Source: Paraburkholderia fungorum (GTDB taxonomy: Bacteria > Pseudomonadota > Gammaproteobacteria > Burkholderiales > Burkholderiaceae). Taken from it: 64,000 nt of DNA. This document shows, piece after piece, positions 1 to 8,083 of the stretch. The notes beneath the pieces were generated by a model. The model did not search any database, was not told the origin of the DNA, and saw nothing but the letters and a program-made list of their open reading frames with translations. Position 1 is the first letter of the stretch. Each line of letters starts with the position of its first letter. The stretch is taken from positions 62,001 through 126,000 of the forward strand of contig NZ_MCAS01000015.1 in NCBI RefSeq assembly GCF_003610895.1, given 5' to 3'. Both the position numbers and the translations under genes were made by a program.

Positions 1-62
1 CCGGCCTCACCCGCCGGTTTCGTCCTGGGTACGTGCGTTTTGGGCCGTACAGAAAGGACTCG

Positions 63-179
63 ATGACCGCCTATTCTTCAGACATGTGTTTTGCTTCTCG
101 CCACGTTGCCGTCGATCGCGTCGGCGCGCCGTGCTGGTGTAGCCTTGCTTGCCGTTGCAGCTCGGAGTGGGCGCGATGA
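63..179 (+). CDS. Candidate 38-residue Cys-rich small ORF upstream of thiO
   Basis: A 38-codon frame begins at an ATG preceded by a good Shine-Dalgarno (AAAGGA at about 54-59) and ends in a TGA that overlaps the thiO start codon (ATGA at 176-179). The product would contain five cysteines, four of them clustered near the C-terminus as C-W-C, then C-R-C. I recognise no family. It could be a real small protein, a leader peptide coupling translation to thiO, or chance. A short inverted repeat (GTACG at 29-33, CGTAC at 46-50) precedes it. Low confidence because it rests on ribosome-binding site and overlap only. Confidence 0.25.
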   Translation: MTAYSSDMCFASRHVAVDRVGAPCWCSLACRCSSEWAR

Positions 180-1306
180 ATCGCCACGCTCAACCCGATT
201 TCGCGGTGCTCGGCGGTGGACTGTGCGGGCGTCTGGTCGCTTGGCGTCTCGCCGGGGCTGGGCATCGCGTGGCGCTCTATGAGCGTGGCGATGCCGCAGG
301 CTCACAAGCCGCGGCCTGGGTTGCCGCCGCCATGCTGGCGCCGCTGGCCGAAGCCGCCAGCGCCGAACTGCTGATTACACGCCTTGGTGCAAGTTCGCTC
401 GAGACGTGGCCGCAAGTGCTGGCCGAATTGCCCGAACCGGTGTTCTTTCAGCGCAATGGCACGCTCGTCGTGTGGCATCACGCCGACCGGACCGAAGCAC
501 CCTTGTTCGAACGCCGTGTGCGCTCGAACGCGCCTGCCGAATTGCTCGACGGCGGCTTCGTGACGCTGGCCGGCGCTCAGCTGGGCGCCGCCGAACCCGC
601 GCTGGCGGGCCGCTTCAATCAGGGCTGGCTGCTGCCGCGTGAAGGCCAGCTGGATAACCGTCAGGTGCTGTCCGCGCTTGCAGCGGGCCTGGCCCAGCGT
701 GGCGTCGAAACACACTGGAACACGCCCGTCGACGATCACGCGTTGCCGCCCGCGCGCGTCACGATCGACTGCCGGGGTTTGGGCGCGAAGCCCGTGCTGC
801 CCACGCTGCGTGGCATTCGTGGCGAAGTCGCCCGCGTGCACGCGCCCGGTATCAAGCTGACGCGGCCGGTGCGGCTGCTGCATCCGCGCTATCCGCTGTA
901 TATCGCGCCGAAGCAGGATGATCTCTACGTGATCGGCGCAACCGAGGTGGAAGGCGAGGACATGTCGCCGGTCAGCGTGCGCTCGGCGCTCGAGTTATTG
1001 AGCGCGGCGTTCTCGGTGCATCCCGGTTTCGGCGAGGCACGTATCCTCGAACTGAATTCGCAGTGCCGCCCGACTTTGCCGGACCACCGTCCGGCTTTGC
1101 TGTGGGATGGCGCGCAGACGCTGCGCGTGAACGGCCTGTACCGGCACGGTTACATGATCGTGCCCGAAGTCGCCGACGAAGCCGCGCGCTTTGCCGCGGC
1201 GCTGCTCGACGGCCGCATCGGCGACGCCGACGCCTTCGCCGACTGGCAAAGCGCCGCGCGCTGGAGCGAGCTGTTTCAACTGGACTCCACGCGGGAACCG
1301 GCATGA
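176..1306 (+). CDS. thiO: Glycine oxidase ThiO (FAD-dependent)
   Basis: The gene encodes a 376-residue FAD-dependent amino-acid oxidase that should oxidise glycine to the imine used for thiazole synthesis. A Rossmann GGGLCG motif sits at residues 13-18, and the C-terminal Pro-Asp-His / Gly-Leu-Tyr-Arg-His-Gly region matches the D-amino-acid oxidase/ThiO family. I chose the ATG at 176 because it puts the FAD motif near the N-terminus and follows GGAGTGGG; a frame opening at 149 only adds nine unlikely residues. It is the first gene of thiO-thiS-thiG-thiE. Family assignment is firm; the ThiO role rests mainly on context. Confidence 0.9.
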   Translation: MNRHAQPDFAVLGGGLCGRLVAWRLAGAGHRVALYERGDAAGSQAAAWVAAAMLAPLAEAASAELLITRLGASSLETWPQVLAELPEPVFFQRNGTLVVWHHADRTEAPLFERRVRSNAPAELLDGGFVTLAGAQLGAAEPALAGRFNQGWLLPREGQLDNRQVLSALAAGLAQRGVETHWNTPVDDHALPPARVTIDCRGLGAKPVLPTLRGIRGEVARVHAPGIKLTRPVRLLHPRYPLYIAPKQDDLYVIGATEVEGEDMSPVSVRSALELLSAAFSVHPGFGEARILELNSQCRPTLPDHRPALLWDGAQTLRVNGLYRHGYMIVPEVADEAARFAAALLDGRIGDADAFADWQSAARWSELFQLDSTREPA

Positions 1307-1350
1307 GCGCCGCGCCGCTCCCGCTATCGATTGAACCGTATTCGAACACC

Positions 1351-1548
1351 ATGGACATTCATATCAATCAGAAGCCGTTGTCGTTGCCCGAAGGCGCGAC
1401 TGTCGCCGATGCGCTCGCCGCGTTCGGCGCGCGTCCGCCGTTCGCGGTCGCACTGAACGGCGATTTTGTCGCGCGCACCCAGCATGCGGCGCGCGCGCTG
1501 CAGCCGGGCGACAAGCTCGATGTCGTGCAACCCGTGGCCGGCGGTTAA
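1351..1548 (+). CDS. thiS: Sulfur carrier protein ThiS
   Basis: This 65-residue beta-grasp protein ends in Gly-Gly, the tail that is adenylated by ThiF and converted to the thiocarboxylate that donates sulfur to thiazole formation. Length and the C-terminal V-Q-P-V-A-G-G are typical of ThiS. It lies between thiO and thiG on the same strand and is surely co-transcribed. The ATG at 1351 gives the usual M-D-I-H-I-N start; longer in-frame extensions read through the end of thiO in another frame and were ignored. Confidence 0.93.
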   Translation: MDIHINQKPLSLPEGATVADALAAFGARPPFAVALNGDFVARTQHAARALQPGDKLDVVQPVAGG

Positions 1549-1580
1549 GCCCGCGCCACGCTTTGCCGGAGAACAGGACT

Positions 1581-2402
1581 ATGCAAATGACTGCCCCCCA
1601 AACCGCCGACGCGCTTACGCTCTACGGCCAAACTTTCGCGAGCCGCGTGCTGCTTGGCACGTCGCGCTATCCGTCGCTGCAATCGCTGTCCGACTCGATC
1701 GACGCGGCGCGGCCCGGCATGGTGACCGTTGCGCTGCGCCGGCAAATGAACGAAGGCGGCGCCGAAGCCGGCTTCTTCGACCTGCTCAAGCGCCACGGTG
1801 TGCCGCTTTTGCCCAACACCGCCGGCTGTCTGACGATCGGCGAGGCGGTGACGACCGCGCACATGGCGCGTGAAATCTTCGAAACCGACTGGATCAAGCT
1901 CGAACTGATCGGCGACGACTACACGTTGCAGCCCGATCCGGTCGGCCTGATCGAAGCGGCCACGCGGTTGATCAAGGACGGCTTCAAGGTGCTGCCGTAC
2001 TGCACCGAAGATCTCGTGATCGGCCGCCGTCTGCTGGATGCGGGCTGCGAGGCGCTGATGCCGTGGGGCGCGCCGATCGGCACCGGCAAGGGCGTCATCA
2101 ATCCGTACGGCCTGCGTGTGTTGCGTGAACGCCTGCCGGATGTGCCGCTGATCGTCGACGCCGGCCTCGGCGTGCCGTCGCACGCGGCGCAAGTGATGGA
2201 GTGGGGCTTCGACGGCGTGTTGCTGAACACCGCCGTTTCGCAGGCAACCCACCCTGACGCGATGGCGCGTGCTTTCGCGCTGGGCGTCGAAGCGGGTCGC
2301 CAGGCTTTTCTGGCGGGGCCGATGGCCGAGCGCGAAAGCGCGCACGCGAGCACGCCGGTGGTCGGCATGCCGTTCTGGCATCAAGACGGGAGCGCCGCAT
2401 GA
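1581..2402 (+). CDS. thiG: Thiazole synthase ThiG
   Basis: ThiG is the TIM-barrel enzyme that combines deoxyxylulose 5-phosphate, dehydroglycine and ThiS-thiocarboxylate into thiazole phosphate. The 273-residue product has the family landmarks: LLGTSRYPS near the N-terminus, the Schiff-base lysine in W-I-K-L-E (Lys106), and the phosphate-binding region A-P-I-G-T-G-K-G. The ATG at 1581 follows a GGAGAACAGG ribosome-binding site; an ATG six codons upstream is less well placed. The stop overlaps the thiE start, suggesting translational coupling. Confidence 0.95.
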   Translation: MQMTAPQTADALTLYGQTFASRVLLGTSRYPSLQSLSDSIDAARPGMVTVALRRQMNEGGAEAGFFDLLKRHGVPLLPNTAGCLTIGEAVTTAHMAREIFETDWIKLELIGDDYTLQPDPVGLIEAATRLIKDGFKVLPYCTEDLVIGRRLLDAGCEALMPWGAPIGTGKGVINPYGLRVLRERLPDVPLIVDAGLGVPSHAAQVMEWGFDGVLLNTAVSQATHPDAMARAFALGVEAGRQAFLAGPMAERESAHASTPVVGMPFWHQDGSAA

Positions 2403-3502
2403 CACAAACTCTGCCTTTGACCGGCCGCGACCTGTTCTGGCCGCCTGCCGATGAGCTCACCGAGGCCGCCGAGCGGATCCGCGCCCGCCTGGGCGACTGG
2501 CCGCCAACGCATGCGCCGTGGCGCATCTGCCTGACTGCGCCGGACCAGCCGAATGGCGGAGACCTGATCGTTGTCGCTGACGCGCAGCAGCACGGCGAGC
2601 AGGTGGCGCGCTGGCTGGTGCAGGGCGCCGGCGTGATCGTCGCCGCCGAGAACACGGCAACGCTTCATCTGGGCGGCGAGAAGTACGGCCTGGAAGGCCG
2701 TCTGGCGGAAGACTGGATACCCGCGCTGGCGGCGTTTCTGGACTGCGGTTTCGATCCGCACGACGCGCTGGTGCTGGCGCTGGCGTGGCGCGACGGCGAC
2801 GAAACCAGGGCGGACGACGCATTTCCGGCCGATATCGCCCATTTCCCGCGTCTCCTCGGCCTGCCGGCTGCCCCGGCTCAAGCGTTCGCGCGTTGTCCGG
2901 AGCGGCTCGGCCTGTATCCGGTGCTGCCGAGCGCGGAATGGGTCGAACGGGTGGCGGCCTTCGGCGTAAAAACGATCCAGTTGCGCCGCAAATCGGCCGA
3001 GCCCGCCGAAGAACTGAAGCGCGAAGTCGCTCGCTCGGTCGCTGCCGGCCGCGAGCACGATGCCCAGGTTTTCATCAACGATCACTGGCAAGCCGCGTTG
3101 GAAGCGGGTGCTTATGGCGTTCACCTTGGCCAGGAAGACGTGCACACGGCCGATTTGCCGGCGCTTGCCAGCGCCGGCATCCGGCTCGGCCTGTCGACAC
3201 ACGGTTTCTACGAGATTCTGAAAGCACTGCACTTCCGGCCCAGCTATATTGCTTTGGGCGCCGTGTTCCCAACAACCACCAAGGTTATGCCGACCGCGCC
3301 GCAGGGTCTCAAGCGTCTGGTGCGGTATGTCCGCCTGCTCGACGGCGTCGTGCCGCTGGTGGCGATCGGCGGGATCGATCTGCAGGTGCTGCCCCAGGTG
3401 CTGGCGACGGGCGTGGGCTGTGCGGCCGTGGTGCGCGCCGTGACCGAGGCCGCCGACCCGGCTGCCGCGGTTTCTGCGTTGCAACATGCGTTTACGCAAT
3501 AA
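2399..3502 (+). CDS. thiE: Thiamine phosphate synthase ThiE with N-terminal extension
   Basis: The C-terminal part (about residues 170-365) is a ThiE TIM barrel: QLRRK, F-I-N-D-H-W, GVHLGQEDV, and ALGAVFPTTTK are the substrate- and diphosphate-binding signatures. It joins HMP-diphosphate and thiazole phosphate to thiamine phosphate. The protein is 367 residues against about 210 for stand-alone ThiE; the first roughly 165 residues are an extra region I cannot assign with confidence, possibly a degenerate ThiD-like or other domain. The start overlaps thiG by four bases. It is the last gene of the thi cluster. Confidence 0.9.
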   Translation: MTQTLPLTGRDLFWPPADELTEAAERIRARLGDWPPTHAPWRICLTAPDQPNGGDLIVVADAQQHGEQVARWLVQGAGVIVAAENTATLHLGGEKYGLEGRLAEDWIPALAAFLDCGFDPHDALVLALAWRDGDETRADDAFPADIAHFPRLLGLPAAPAQAFARCPERLGLYPVLPSAEWVERVAAFGVKTIQLRRKSAEPAEELKREVARSVAAGREHDAQVFINDHWQAALEAGAYGVHLGQEDVHTADLPALASAGIRLGLSTHGFYEILKALHFRPSYIALGAVFPTTTKVMPTAPQGLKRLVRYVRLLDGVVPLVAIGGIDLQVLPQVLATGVGCAAVVRAVTEAADPAAAVSALQHAFTQ

Positions 3503-3558
3503 TCGTCAAGTTCAGTAAAGGGACAGGGCACCTCACGGCAGCTTTTGCATGATGGCCC

Positions 3559-3564
3559 TATAAT
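3559..3564 (+). promoter_or_regulatory. Probable -10 element for the mla operon
   Basis: A perfect TATAAT lies 32 bases before the GTG start of mlaF, in the short gap after thiE. No good -35 hexamer is visible 16-18 bases upstream, so it may depend on an activator or be weak. It supports a transcription start separate from the thi genes. Confidence 0.5.
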
Positions 3565-3596
3565 TCGGCCTTCCGTGTAAAAGGACTGTCAGTTTC

Positions 3597-4418
3597 GTGT
3601 CTTCCTCCCCCGAGACCTTACTCGAGCTGCGCGACGTCGACTTCGGTTATGGCGACCGGCTCGTCCTGTCGAACCTGAATCTGCGCTTCAAGCGCGGCCA
3701 GGTCGTCGCGGTCATGGGCGGCTCGGGTTGCGGCAAAACCACGGTGCTGCGCCTGATCGGCGGTCTGGTGCGCGCGCAGCGCGGCCAGATCCTGTTTCAA
3801 GGCCAGGACATCGGCCAGCAAACACGCGACGGCCTCTACGCGCTGCGCCGCAAGATGGGCATGCTGTTCCAGTTCGGCGCGCTGTTCACCGACATGTCGG
3901 TGTTCGAAAACGTCGCGTTCGCGCTGCGCGAGCACACCGACCTTCCCGAGGAGCTGATCCGCGACCTCGTCTTGATGAAACTCAACGCAGTCGGGCTGCG
4001 TGGCGCGCGCGATCTGGCGCCGTCGGAGATTTCGGGCGGTATGGCGCGGCGTGTGGCGCTGGCGCGGGCGATTGCGCTCGACCCCGAGCTCATGATGTAC
4101 GACGAGCCGTTCGCCGGCCTCGATCCCATCTCGCTCGGCATTACCGCGAACCTGATTCGCGCGCTGAATCAGGCACTTGGTGCTACGTCGATCCTGGTCA
4201 CGCACGACGTGCCGGAGTCGTTCGCCATTGCCGACTATGTTTATTTCCTCGCCAATGGCGGGGTGCATGCCGAAGGCACGCCGGCCGAGCTGCGCGCCTC
4301 GACCGATGCGACCGTGCGCCAGTTCATCGACGGCGCGCCGGACGGCCCGTTCAAATTCCACTACCCCAGTCAGACGCCGCTCGCGGCGGACTTCGGCATT
4401 GGCGGAGGTCAGTCATGA
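3597..4418 (+). CDS. mlaF: Phospholipid ABC transporter ATP-binding protein MlaF
   Basis: MlaF is the cytoplasmic ATPase of the MlaFEDB inner-membrane complex that moves phospholipids between the inner and outer membranes. The 273-residue protein has Walker A GGSGCGKT at residues 41-48, a signature I-S-G-G-M followed by A-R-R-V, and Walker B L-M-M-Y-D-E-P. The start is GTG at 3597; no ATG precedes the conserved core. It is the first gene of mlaFEDACB and overlaps mlaE by four bases. Confidence 0.95.
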   Translation: MSSSPETLLELRDVDFGYGDRLVLSNLNLRFKRGQVVAVMGGSGCGKTTVLRLIGGLVRAQRGQILFQGQDIGQQTRDGLYALRRKMGMLFQFGALFTDMSVFENVAFALREHTDLPEELIRDLVLMKLNAVGLRGARDLAPSEISGGMARRVALARAIALDPELMMYDEPFAGLDPISLGITANLIRALNQALGATSILVTHDVPESFAIADYVYFLANGGVHAEGTPAELRASTDATVRQFIDGAPDGPFKFHYPSQTPLAADFGIGGGQS

Positions 4419-5182
4419 TCAGTGCGTTGGGCCGCTCGGTGATCGACGGGCTGGGCACGGCCGGCTATGCCACGCGTTTCTTCTTCCGGCTGCTGCTCGA
4501 GTTTTTCCCACTATTGCGCCGGCCGCGTCTTGTCACGAAGCAGATCCACTTCGTGGGTAATTATTCGCTGGTGATCATCGCCGTGTCGGGGCTGTTTGTC
4601 GGCTTCGTGCTCGGCTTGCAGGGCTACTACACGCTGAACCGTTACGGTTCGGAGCAGGCGTTGGGGCTGCTGGTCGCGCTTTCGCTGGTGCGCGAACTCG
4701 GGCCGGTGGTCACGGCGCTGCTGTTCGCGGGCCGCGCCGGCACGTCGCTCACGGCCGAGATCGGTTTGATGAAGGCGGGCGAGCAACTCACCGCAATGGA
4801 AATGATGGCGGTGGACCCGGTGAAGGTGGTGGTGGCGCCGCGGTTGTGGGCCGGCATCATTTCCATGCCGATTCTGGCCGCGATTTTCAGCGCGGTCGGC
4901 GTGCTTGGCGGTTATGTGGTCGGCGTGCTGCTGATCGGCGTCGACTCAGGCGCGTTCTGGTCGCAGATGCAAGGCGGTGTCGATGTCTGGCGCGATGTGG
5001 GCGCCGGGGTCATCAAGAGCGTGGTGTTCGGCCTTGCGGTGACCTTCGTGGCGCTGTTTCAGGGCTACGAAGCCAAGCCGACGCCGGAAGGTGTGTCGCG
5101 CGCCACGACCAAGACCGTCGTGTACGCGTCGCTTGCGGTGCTCGGCCTCGATTTTCTGTTGACCGCACTGATGTTCAGCTAA
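4415..5182 (+). CDS. mlaE: Phospholipid ABC transporter permease MlaE
   Basis: MlaE is the integral membrane permease of the Mla complex. The 255-residue product has the family core E-L-G-P-V-V-T-A-L-L and the AGRAGTSLTAEIG / QLTAMEMM segment, with about five hydrophobic membrane segments. The ATG at 4415 overlaps the mlaF stop (ATGA). A longer frame reading upstream from 3728 is only the shadow of mlaF and should not be taken as an N-terminal extension. Confidence 0.95.
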   Translation: MISALGRSVIDGLGTAGYATRFFFRLLLEFFPLLRRPRLVTKQIHFVGNYSLVIIAVSGLFVGFVLGLQGYYTLNRYGSEQALGLLVALSLVRELGPVVTALLFAGRAGTSLTAEIGLMKAGEQLTAMEMMAVDPVKVVVAPRLWAGIISMPILAAIFSAVGVLGGYVVGVLLIGVDSGAFWSQMQGGVDVWRDVGAGVIKSVVFGLAVTFVALFQGYEAKPTPEGVSRATTKTVVYASLAVLGLDFLLTALMFS

Positions 5183-5273
5183 AACTGCGCTGTGCGTTTT
5201 CGCTCAGCGGGCGCGCCTTGGCTTGCGCGTGAGCGGAGCGGCAGCAGCGTGGCGGATTCACTTTGGGATGACG

Positions 5274-5837
5274 ATGAAAAAGACTGCTCTCGACTTCTGG
5301 GTCGGCCTGTTCGTGGTGTTGGGTTTCGTGGCGTTGCTGTTTCTCGCGCTGAAGGCCGGCAACATGAGCTCGTTGTCGTTTCAGGCAACGTACCCGGTCA
5401 AGCTCAAATTCGACAATATCGGCGGATTGAAAGCGCGCGCACCGGTGAAGAGCGCGGGCGTGACGGTCGGCCGGGTCGATTCGATCGGCTTTGACAGCAA
5501 TTCCTATCAGGCTGTTGTCACGATCGACATCGACAAGCAATACCCGTTTCCGAAAGACACGTCGGCGAAGATCCTGACTTCGGGTCTGCTCGGCGAGCAA
5601 TACATCGGGCTCGAACCCGGTGGCGATAGCGAGATGCTTAAGGCAGGTGACACGATTTCGATGACGCAATCGGCGATCGTGCTGGAAAACCTGATCGGAC
5701 AATTCCTGTATAGCAAGGCCGCGGATTCGGGTGCGTCCAAGCCGGGCACGGGTTCGGCTGCTCCGGCGGCCGCTCCGGCCACGGCGCCCGCGCCGGTGGC
5801 GCCGACTTCGCCCGCCTCCGGCGCGGCCGGTCAATAA
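5274..5837 (+). CDS. mlaD: MCE-domain lipid-binding protein MlaD
   Basis: MlaD is anchored in the inner membrane by one N-terminal helix and forms a periplasmic MCE-domain hexamer that channels phospholipids. The product begins M-K-K-T-A-L-D-F-W-V-G, has a hydrophobic helix at about residues 8-26, then the MCE domain (V-K-L-K-F-D-N-I-G-G-L-K...G-V-T-V-G-R-V). The last 35 or so residues are an Ala/Pro/Thr-rich tail, probably disordered. An ATG two codons upstream (5268) is equally possible; a GGGATG at 5265-5270 favours 5274. Confidence 0.93.
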   Translation: MKKTALDFWVGLFVVLGFVALLFLALKAGNMSSLSFQATYPVKLKFDNIGGLKARAPVKSAGVTVGRVDSIGFDSNSYQAVVTIDIDKQYPFPKDTSAKILTSGLLGEQYIGLEPGGDSEMLKAGDTISMTQSAIVLENLIGQFLYSKAADSGASKPGTGSAAPAAAPATAPAPVAPTSPASGAAGQ

Positions 5838-5848
5838 GGAGAATAAGA

Positions 5849-6823
5849 ATGCAGACCTTACGAAAACGAGGCGTGCGCACCGTCCAGATAGCAACGTTCG
5901 CGCTGGCGGCCGCTACGCTCGCCGGCTGTTCGACCGTGCAGACGCCGACCAAGGGCGACCCGCTCGAGGGCTTGAACCGCACCATCTTCACCGTCAACGA
6001 CAAGCTCGACCAGTACGCGTTGAAGCCGGTCGCCAAGGGTTACGTCTTTATCACGCCGCAGCCGGTGCGCGACAGCGTCACCAACTTCTTCTCGAATATC
6101 GGCGACGTCTACATTGCGGCGAACAACCTGCTGCAATTGAAGATCACCGATGGCGTCGAAGACATCATGCGGATCGTGATCAACACGGTGTTCGGCGTCG
6201 GCGGTCTGTTCGATGTGGCGACGCTCGCCAAGCTGCCCAAGCACGACAACGACCTGGGTCTGACGCTTGGCCACTACGGCGTGCCGGCGGGGCCGTACCT
6301 CGTGCTGCCGCTGTTCGGGCCAAGCACGGTGCGCGACGCGGTCGGCTCCATCGGCAATTACTATGTGAATCCGCTCAGCTACATTCATCCGGACGGTCTG
6401 AGCTGGGCGCTGTACGGCCTGAACGTGGTCAACACGCGCGCCAATCTGTTGAGCGCGAGCGACGTGCTGGAAGGCGCCGCGCTGGACAAGTACTCGTTCG
6501 TGCGCAACGCGTATCTGCAACGCCGTCAGTATCTGTTGTCGGACAGCAAGCATTCGCAGGCGCTGCCTAACTACGGGGATGAAGCACCGTTGCCGAAGTA
6601 TGAGGACGTGGACAGCGGCGCGGCCGCGACGCCGCCGCAAGGCGCTTCGGCCACTGGCGCCGCCACGGGTGCGACCGGCACGGCGGCAGCACCGGAAGCC
6701 GCGTCCGGCAGCTCCGGAACGCCGCCGCTCGATCTGAACGGCGGTCCGGAAACCACGCAGATTCCGGCTGGCCAGTTGGTGCCGCCGCAGCGTTTCAACT
6801 TCCCGTCATTCAAATTGCGTTGA
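5849..6823 (+). CDS. mlaA: Outer-membrane lipoprotein MlaA (VacJ)
   Basis: MlaA is the outer-membrane lipoprotein that removes misplaced phospholipids from the outer leaflet and passes them to MlaC. A lipobox ends at Cys27 (L-A-G-C). The conserved MlaA core starts at G-D-P-L-E-G-L-N-R and continues through N-F-F-S-N-I-G-D. The protein is 324 residues, longer than the enterobacterial ~250, because of a low-complexity Ala/Gly/Thr tail from about residue 255. A strong AAGGAG ribosome-binding site precedes the ATG. Having mlaA inside the mla operon puts the whole trans-envelope pathway in one unit; in E. coli mlaA is elsewhere. Confidence 0.94.
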   Translation: MQTLRKRGVRTVQIATFALAAATLAGCSTVQTPTKGDPLEGLNRTIFTVNDKLDQYALKPVAKGYVFITPQPVRDSVTNFFSNIGDVYIAANNLLQLKITDGVEDIMRIVINTVFGVGGLFDVATLAKLPKHDNDLGLTLGHYGVPAGPYLVLPLFGPSTVRDAVGSIGNYYVNPLSYIHPDGLSWALYGLNVVNTRANLLSASDVLEGAALDKYSFVRNAYLQRRQYLLSDSKHSQALPNYGDEAPLPKYEDVDSGAAATPPQGASATGAATGATGTAAAPEAASGSSGTPPLDLNGGPETTQIPAGQLVPPQRFNFPSFKLR

Positions 6824-6937
6824 TCGTGCAGCCGTAACACCTCGAAACGACTCTCGCAGTTTGCGCATGGATTGCTGCTGAACTCGCGTGTTAATGTCGG
6901 CTCAAACGGTTGCACTATTTTTAAGGCAAGGCTCGAT

Positions 6938-7570
6938 ATGAAAAAATTCTTCCTGATTCCGTTGTTTGCCGCGCTGTTTTCGTTCGTCAGTGCCGGTGCC
7001 TCGGCACAAACGGTCGACTCCAGTTCGCCCGACACCCTGATCAAGACCGTCACGCAGCAAGTGGTCGATGCGGTGCGCGCCGACAAGTCGATCCAGCAAG
7101 GCGACATTTCTCACATTACCCAGCTCGTCAACGAAAAGATCCTGCCGTACACCGATTTCCGCCGCACCACGCAACTGGCGATGGGCCGGAACTGGCGCAC
7201 CGCGACGCCGGAGCAGCAGAACGCCGTGGTCGAGCAGTTCAAGATGCTGCTGATCCGCACGTACTCGGGCGCGCTCGCCCAGGTCCGCGACCAGCAGATC
7301 CAGTACAAGCCGTTCCGCATGAATCCTGACGACACCGATACGGTGGTGCGCTCGGTGGTCATGAACAACGGCTCGCCGATCGAACTCGACTACCGTCTGT
7401 ACAAGACGCCGCAAGGCTGGCGCGTGTATGACATCAATGTGCTTGGCGCATGGCTGATCCAGGCGTATCAGCAGCAGTTCAACGAGCAGATCCAGCAGAA
7501 GGGCGTGGACGGACTGATCCAGTTCCTCACGCAGCGTAACCAGCAACTCGCCGCGGGCAAGCAGTCGTGA
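6938..7570 (+). CDS. mlaC: Periplasmic phospholipid shuttle MlaC
   Basis: MlaC carries phospholipids across the periplasm between MlaA and MlaD. The 210-residue precursor has a clear signal peptide (M-K-K-F-F-L-I-P-L...S-A-G-A-S-A-Q, cleavage near residue 24) followed by the MlaC/Ttg2D domain. The ATG at 6938 is chosen because it opens the signal peptide; the upstream in-frame residues would bury it. The stop overlaps the GTG start of mlaB. Confidence 0.93.
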   Translation: MKKFFLIPLFAALFSFVSAGASAQTVDSSSPDTLIKTVTQQVVDAVRADKSIQQGDISHITQLVNEKILPYTDFRRTTQLAMGRNWRTATPEQQNAVVEQFKMLLIRTYSGALAQVRDQQIQYKPFRMNPDDTDTVVRSVVMNNGSPIELDYRLYKTPQGWRVYDINVLGAWLIQAYQQQFNEQIQQKGVDGLIQFLTQRNQQLAAGKQS

Positions 7571-7860
7571 GCGAAGTGCTGAACGCCGTCGCAAGCCGCT
7601 TCGAAAGCGGCGCGACGCTGACCCACGAGAGCGCGAAGGCCGCGTTCGAGGCGGGTTTGCAGCGTATCGCCGCAGGCGCGACCGGCGTGGATTGCGCGCC
7701 GCTCGCGCAATTCGATTCGACCGCGCTTGCCGTCCTGCTCGCATGGGAGCGTGCCGCCCAGGCACGCGGCGTCGTGTTCGAGATCGTCAACCTGCCGGCT
7801 GGTCTCGCCAGCCTCGCACAAGCCTACGGCGTCGACACCCTGTTGGGTCGACCGCAGTGA
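7567..7860 (+). CDS. mlaB: STAS-domain protein MlaB
   Basis: This 97-residue single STAS domain is the cytoplasmic regulator that binds MlaF and is needed for assembly and activity of the Mla ATPase. The region F-D-S-T-A-L-A-V-L-L matches the STAS helix bearing the conserved Ser/Thr. The GTG start at 7567 overlaps the mlaC stop, so expression is coupled. Its last codons run into a copy of the structured repeat described at 7847-7889. Sequence identity of MlaB is always low, so context carries much of the call. Confidence 0.87.
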   Translation: MSEVLNAVASRFESGATLTHESAKAAFEAGLQRIAAGATGVDCAPLAQFDSTALAVLLAWERAAQARGVVFEIVNLPAGLASLAQAYGVDTLLGRPQ

Positions 7861-7889
7861 GCGCTCTAGCGCTTACGCGGGTCCCATGC
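7847..7889 (-). repeat. Structured repeat, copy R1 (minus orientation)
   Basis: Read on the minus strand this 43-nt unit has the same layout as the copies at 41207, 41257 and 60102: GCATGGGACC, five bases, a 7-2-6 hairpin (AAGCGCT-AG-AGCGCT), then thirteen bases ending GGTCGAC. It overlaps the mlaB stop and the last few mlaB codons. In its own orientation no gene lies downstream, so this copy is not acting as a conventional leader. Confidence 0.7.
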
Positions 7890-7939
7890 CGCTTGCAGCG
7901 CGCGCGACATTGACGCTTTCATAGCGTCACTTCCAATCG

Positions 7940-7968
7940 CCCCGGCTCAGCCGGGGCTGCCGATTTTT
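7940..7968 (+). terminator. Probable intrinsic terminator after mlaB
   Basis: CCCCGG (7940-7945) pairs with CCGGGG (7951-7956) around a CTCAG loop; a T-rich stretch (7964-7968) follows after a short spacer. It would end the mla transcript before the next promoter. The spacer between stem and T run makes it somewhat weak. Confidence 0.55.
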
Positions 7969-7972
7969 GCCC

Positions 7973-7978
7973 TATAAT
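7973..7978 (+). promoter_or_regulatory. Probable -10 element for the ABC exporter/ibaG/murA group
   Basis: TATAAT directly follows the terminator-like hairpin and lies 105 bases before the ATP-binding gene at 8084. No convincing -35 is seen, since the expected position falls in the GC-rich hairpin. Confidence 0.45.
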
Positions 7979-8083
7979 CAAACGTTTTTCGGGGCACATA
8001 ACCGGCCCCAATTTCGTCCCTTCCAGCATTTTTGCGCCCCCTCAGGGCTCCTTTAGGCGCCGCGACGCACGCGGCCCATAGTC

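Noticed and set aside
1..175. Possible TPP riboswitch before the thi genes
   Set aside because: None of the conserved thi-box elements (such as CTGAGA) are present; the small hairpins at 1-17 and 29-50 do not fit the fold. A riboswitch may lie before an upstream thi gene outside the window.
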